A stretch of DNA of 16,335 nucleotides. It comes from Parcubacteria group bacterium GW2011_GWB1_37_13 (GTDB taxonomy: Bacteria; Patescibacteriota; Minisyncoccia; Phycocordibacterales; UBA9973). The translations under genes and the position numbers were made by a program. The stretch is from positions 1 to 16,335 of the forward strand of contig LBSW01000001.1 in assembly GCA_000990145.1 (NCBI GenBank). The letters are read 5' to 3'. Of this stretch, positions 13,774 through 16,335 are shown one piece after another. Positions within the stretch are counted from its first letter, which is position 1, and the number at the start of each line of letters is the position of its first letter. The notes below the pieces were generated by a model that saw only the letters and a list, made by a program, of their open reading frames with translations, did no database searches and was not told where the DNA came from.

Positions 13774-14892
13774 TTTCCTTTCTTTTCCTACAGCTTCGGA
13801 AATATTTTTATATCCGTCGGCTTTTAATAATCCTACTAATCCCTTATTTATATCGCTAATTAGTTGCGGACCTTCAAAGACCATTCCTGTTATAAGTTGT
13901 ACAAGCGAGGCGCCGGCCTTTATTTTTCTATAAGCATCCTCTGCTGTAAATATCCCGCCGGATCCGATAATAATAAACTTGCCGTTTGTTTTTTTATAAA
14001 CATATCTAAGCAGCTCGTCCGACAAATTATTCAAAACTTTACCAGAGAATCCGCCTAGTTTTGACACATTCTCATCTATAATATTCTTATTGTCGCGATT
14101 TTTAGTCAAATTAGTGCAAATAAATCCATCAATTTTCCATCTCGTTGCAATAGCGATTATTTCGTCTATTTCTTTTTTGCTTAAATCCGGAGATAATTTT
14201 AAAAAAATAGGCTTGTTTTTTGGAATAGACGTAATTTTTTGAAGAAGAGCATCCAGCTTTGCGCTATCGGTAAATGGCTGGCCGCCGAAAGCGTTTGGGC
14301 AGCTGATATTGATAACACAATAATCACCAATATTAGTAAAAGCTTTATAGGCCTTGAAATAATTTTCTATAGCTTTTTCAGTGTCAACTGTTTCTTTGCA
14401 ATTGGTTTTGGCAATACTAATTCCGATTGGAATAGTGAATTTTTTACCTTTCAATTTTTTCGCAATGGCTTCACAGCCGTCATTCATAAGGCCGTAATAA
14501 ACAGCTAAGGATTTAGATTTTTTTAACCGCCAAAGCCGAGGTTTGGGATTGCCCGCGCAGACATCGCCCGTAATAGAACCGACTTCCATAAAGCCGAATC
14601 CGATTGAAGGAATAATTTCAGTCAGTTCCGCATTTTTATCAAAACCGGCCGAAAGGCCTACCGGATTTTTGAAATTTATGCCGAGAATATTTTGTTCAAG
14701 AGCTTCGTTTGAATAGTTCCAGAAAATACTGACTATTTTTTTGGTTATAGAATATTTGCCTAAAAAATTTCCAATACTGCTTATTTTATTATGCACATTT
14801 TCAGGATCAAATCTGAACAAAATAGGCTTTAAAATCCATTTATATTTTTTTTCCAGAATATAATTTCTTGTGCTGATTATTCTGTCTAGCAT
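13771..14892 (-). CDS. pyrD: Dihydroorotate dehydrogenase, class 2-like with a cysteine at the catalytic position
   Basis: An FMN enzyme of pyrimidine synthesis that oxidises dihydroorotate to orotate. Numbered from the upstream ATG at 14898, residues 1-70 form the helical extension typical of membrane-associated, quinone-using class 2 enzymes. GLSAGFDKNAEL, GNPKPRLWRL and GLMNDG are class 2 signatures. The catalytic-loop motif reads N197-I-S-C200-PN, while class 2 enzymes normally have serine there (NISSPN) and class 1 enzymes cysteine (NLSCPN). FMN-phosphate motifs IGSGGI and LITGMVFEGP follow. No partner pyrK or other pyrimidine gene is adjacent. I use the second ATG (14892), because TGATATTAT ends exactly 6 nt before it; the first ATG (14898) directly abuts the -10 box and would not be fully transcribed. 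The usual annotation may use 14898. Confidence 0.93.
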   Translation of the reverse strand: MLDRIISTRNYILEKKYKWILKPILFRFDPENVHNKISSIGNFLGKYSITKKIVSIFWNYSNEALEQNILGINFKNPVGLSAGFDKNAELTEIIPSIGFGFMEVGSITGDVCAGNPKPRLWRLKKSKSLAVYYGLMNDGCEAIAKKLKGKKFTIPIGISIAKTNCKETVDTEKAIENYFKAYKAFTNIGDYCVINISCPNAFGGQPFTDSAKLDALLQKITSIPKNKPIFLKLSPDLSKKEIDEIIAIATRWKIDGFICTNLTKNRDNKNIIDENVSKLGGFSGKVLNNLSDELLRYVYKKTNGKFIIIGSGGIFTAEDAYRKIKAGASLVQLITGMVFEGPQLISDINKGLVGLLKADGYKNISEAVGKERK

Positions 14893-14898
14893 ATTCAT

Positions 14899-14907
14899 AT
14901 AATATCA
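14899..14907 (-). promoter_or_regulatory. Extended -10 promoter of pyrD
   Basis: Read on the minus strand: TG, one base, TATTAT, then ATGAAT, then the ATG at 14892. The 6-nt spacing matches the other leaderless genes here and indicates that the second ATG is the true start. Confidence 0.55.
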
Positions 14908-14913
14908 AATATA

Positions 14914-14922
14914 TGTTAAAAT
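14914..14922 (+). promoter_or_regulatory. Extended -10 promoter of eno
   Basis: TG, one base, TAAAAT (14917-14922), with 10 nt to the ATG at 14933, giving a leader of only a few bases. It sits 6 bp from the divergent pyrD -10 in a 34-bp gap, so the two genes probably cannot fire at the same moment. Confidence 0.5.
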
Positions 14923-14932
14923 TAAAAATATT

Positions 14933-16177
14933 ATGGCTTCGCAATTCAATTGTCTGATTAGTAAAATTGAAGCAGAAGAAATCAAAGATTCTCACGGTGC
15001 TCCGACCATCAAGGTTACAGTTTGGGCTGGCGCTAGTTCAGACAGTTTTTCGGTTCCATCTGGCGTCAGCACCGGTATTTACGAAGCTTGTGAATTAAGA
15101 GATGAAGATGGAAAAGGCGTAAAAAAATCTATCGACAGAGTAAATAATATTATTGCCGCGTCCTTGATTGGATTTGATGTTAGAAATCAAAAGAAAATAG
15201 ATGAAGTAATGATAAAACTTGATGGAACTCCGAATAAAGGTAATTTGGGAGGAAATTCTATGGTCGGTGTTAGTATCGCTTGCGCCAAAGTTGCGGCAAA
15301 AGTTACCAATCAAGAAATATATCAACATTTGCGAACACTCGCGAAAATAAAACCATCTCGTAAAGCGCCGTATCTTTTTATGAATTTAATTGAAGGCGGC
15401 AAACATACGAACAATGGTCTCTCTTTTCAGGAATACCACATTGTGCCCCAAATTGATGACATAAAAGAGGCTATTGAAATTGGAATTAAGGTTCAGGATA
15501 CGTTGAAAGAAATTATTATTAAAAATTTGGGCGAAGAATCCACTGCTCTGGGCGATGAAGGGGGATTTGCGCCGAAAATAAATGATATTCAAAAGCCGTT
15601 TCTTTATTTAACTGAAGCTATAAATAAAAATAATTTGCAGAATAAAGTTCGTCTGGCTCTGGATGTGGCGGCTTCGTCGTTTTACGAGAACGGATCTTAC
15701 AGAATTTCCGGGGAACAGCTTTCCAAAGAGGAACTAATGGCTGTCTATAATTCTCTAATTAAAGAATTTAATTTGATTTCCATTGAAGACCCGTTTAACG
15801 AAGAAGATTTTGAAAGTTTTAGAAAATTAAAAGAACAGCATCAAAACTTTTTAGTTGTGGGAGATGATTTAACCGTTTCCAATCTAAAACTTCTGCAAAA
15901 AGCGATAAAAAATAGCAGTATAAATGGAATGATTGTTAAGCCAAATCAAATCGGCACGCTTTCAGAAACTTTAGAAGTGATGAAACTGGCTCGGGAAAAC
16001 GGTATTGAACTTATTGTCAGTCATCGGGGCGAAGAAACCGATGATGATTTTATTGCCGATTTGGCTTTTGCCTTTAATTGTTTCGGTTTAAAATCCGGTT
16101 CTCCTAAAAAACCTGAAAGAATGGTAAAATACAAGAGATTAATGAATATTATAAATTCACAGGGGAACCCTGTGTAA
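14933..16177 (+). CDS. eno: Enolase (phosphopyruvate hydratase), divergent
   Basis: A 414-residue enzyme that interconverts 2-phosphoglycerate and PEP. Catalytic and metal residues are present: H158, E167 and E209 (LGDEGGFAP), metal ligands D244, E285 and D311, bases K336 (VKPNQIGT) and K387 (LKSGSP). The active-site loop is SGVSTG. Two motifs differ from standard enolase: DSRGNPT reads DSHGAPT (19-25) and SHRSGET reads SHRGEET (363-369), losing the serine next to the phosphate-binding arginine while R365 is kept. The last residues (SQGNPV) and the TAA stop come from the family D palindrome, so the native C-terminus may have been replaced. PEP synthase follows after 33 nt. With the glycerate kinase upstream it forms a lower-glycolysis group. 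Confidence 0.95.
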   Translation: MASQFNCLISKIEAEEIKDSHGAPTIKVTVWAGASSDSFSVPSGVSTGIYEACELRDEDGKGVKKSIDRVNNIIAASLIGFDVRNQKKIDEVMIKLDGTPNKGNLGGNSMVGVSIACAKVAAKVTNQEIYQHLRTLAKIKPSRKAPYLFMNLIEGGKHTNNGLSFQEYHIVPQIDDIKEAIEIGIKVQDTLKEIIIKNLGEESTALGDEGGFAPKINDIQKPFLYLTEAINKNNLQNKVRLALDVAASSFYENGSYRISGEQLSKEELMAVYNSLIKEFNLISIEDPFNEEDFESFRKLKEQHQNFLVVGDDLTVSNLKLLQKAIKNSSINGMIVKPNQIGTLSETLEVMKLARENGIELIVSHRGEETDDDFIADLAFAFNCFGLKSGSPKKPERMVKYKRLMNIINSQGNPV

Positions 16178-16197
16178 TTACACAGGGTTCCCCTGTG
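16158..16197. repeat. Family D palindrome carrying the eno stop codon
   Basis: A perfect 40-nt palindrome with 20-nt arms and no spacer. Each arm holds a small hairpin (CACAGGG, GAA, CCCTGTG), the same doubled design as families A and B. The eno stop TAA (16175-16177) is the end of the left arm, at the exact centre. There is no T-run after it, so it is not a standard terminator. Confidence 0.95.
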
Positions 16198-16210
16198 CTT
16201 GCAAACTTTT

Positions 16211-16335
16211 ATGGCAGAAGAAAAAAAACAGGATTTTGTAAAATGGTATAGCGAAGTTTCTATTCTCGATGTTTCATCAGTCGGCGGAAAGAATGCCGCG
16301 CTGGGAGAAATGTATTCTAATCTTGTTCCGCTCGG
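16211..16335 (+). CDS. ppsA: Phosphoenolpyruvate synthase, N-terminal fragment (continues past window)
   Basis: An open frame of 41 codons running off the window end. The product begins MAEEKKQDFVKWYSEVSI and reaches VGGKNAALGEMYSNLVPLG, the hallmark opening of the ATP-grasp domain of PEP synthase (usually VGGKNASLGEM followed by LxxxGV). The enzyme interconverts pyruvate and PEP using ATP, AMP and phosphate. In fermenters lacking pyruvate kinase it may run towards pyruvate. It lies 33 nt after eno, separated mainly by the family D palindrome, with no ribosome binding site or promoter that I can see, so it is probably co-transcribed with eno. Pyruvate phosphate dikinase is the alternative; the short sequence fits PEP synthase better. 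Confidence 0.85.
   Translation, partial: MAEEKKQDFVKWYSEVSILDVSSVGGKNAALGEMYSNLVPL

Noticed and set aside
1031..16197. CRISPR array or tandem repeat
   Set aside because: The palindromes are kilobases apart, irregularly spaced, of different families and mostly inside genes, with no cas genes.

Overview
The window looks like chromosomal DNA from a Candidate Phyla Radiation (Patescibacteria), probably Parcubacteria-like, bacterium. The signs are AT-rich and tightly packed genes, near absence of Shine-Dalgarno sequences, very short or absent mRNA leaders, a leucyl-tRNA synthetase with an extra Nudix domain, and divergent housekeeping enzymes. TGA is used as a normal stop (for example in pyrD), so the UGA-recoded CPR lineages are unlikely. 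The lineage is an inference from style and gene content.

Layout. 1-1925: the 3' part of leuS, with a Nudix domain embedded in its editing region. 1971-5797: a membrane pair, a polytopic O-antigen-ligase-like protein with C-terminal TPRs followed at once by the lipid II flippase murJ. 5880-9553: an ABC exporter and lepA (EF4), 5 nt apart. 9602-9715 (minus): a 37-residue single-TM protein, divergent from an FtsB/DivIC-like division protein at 9735-10118. 10159-12485: a D-lactate-dehydrogenase-like 2-hydroxyacid dehydrogenase and a glycerate 2-kinase. 12525-13338: a REP-associated tyrosine transposase (RAYT) bracketed by related palindromes. 13330-14892 (minus): pyrD and a MazG-like protein. 14933-16335: enolase and the start of PEP synthase. 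Glycerate kinase, enolase, PEP synthase and the lactate-type dehydrogenase would form a lower-glycolysis route from glycerate to PEP, pyruvate and lactate.

The main unexpected content is a set of eight long, near-perfect palindromes (39-53 nt) in four sequence families, seven of them inside or touching coding sequence. Family A (core ACTTGGTA, 7-nt loop, TACCAAGT) occurs four times: twice inside leuS, once inside the GTPase domain of lepA, and once across the lepA stop codon. Family B sits between the membrane and ATPase domains of the ABC exporter. Family C brackets the RAYT gene and encodes part of its C-terminus. Family D encodes the last residues and the stop codon of enolase. The internal copies are read through in frame and add peptides of about 14-17 residues. 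This resembles Rickettsia palindromic elements in effect and REP/RAYT systems in architecture, and may be a protein-invading REP-like system.

A second pattern is promoter placement. A -10 box lies exactly 6 nt (7 in one case) before the start codon of six genes, often with an upstream TG, which predicts leaderless transcripts and settles several start codons.
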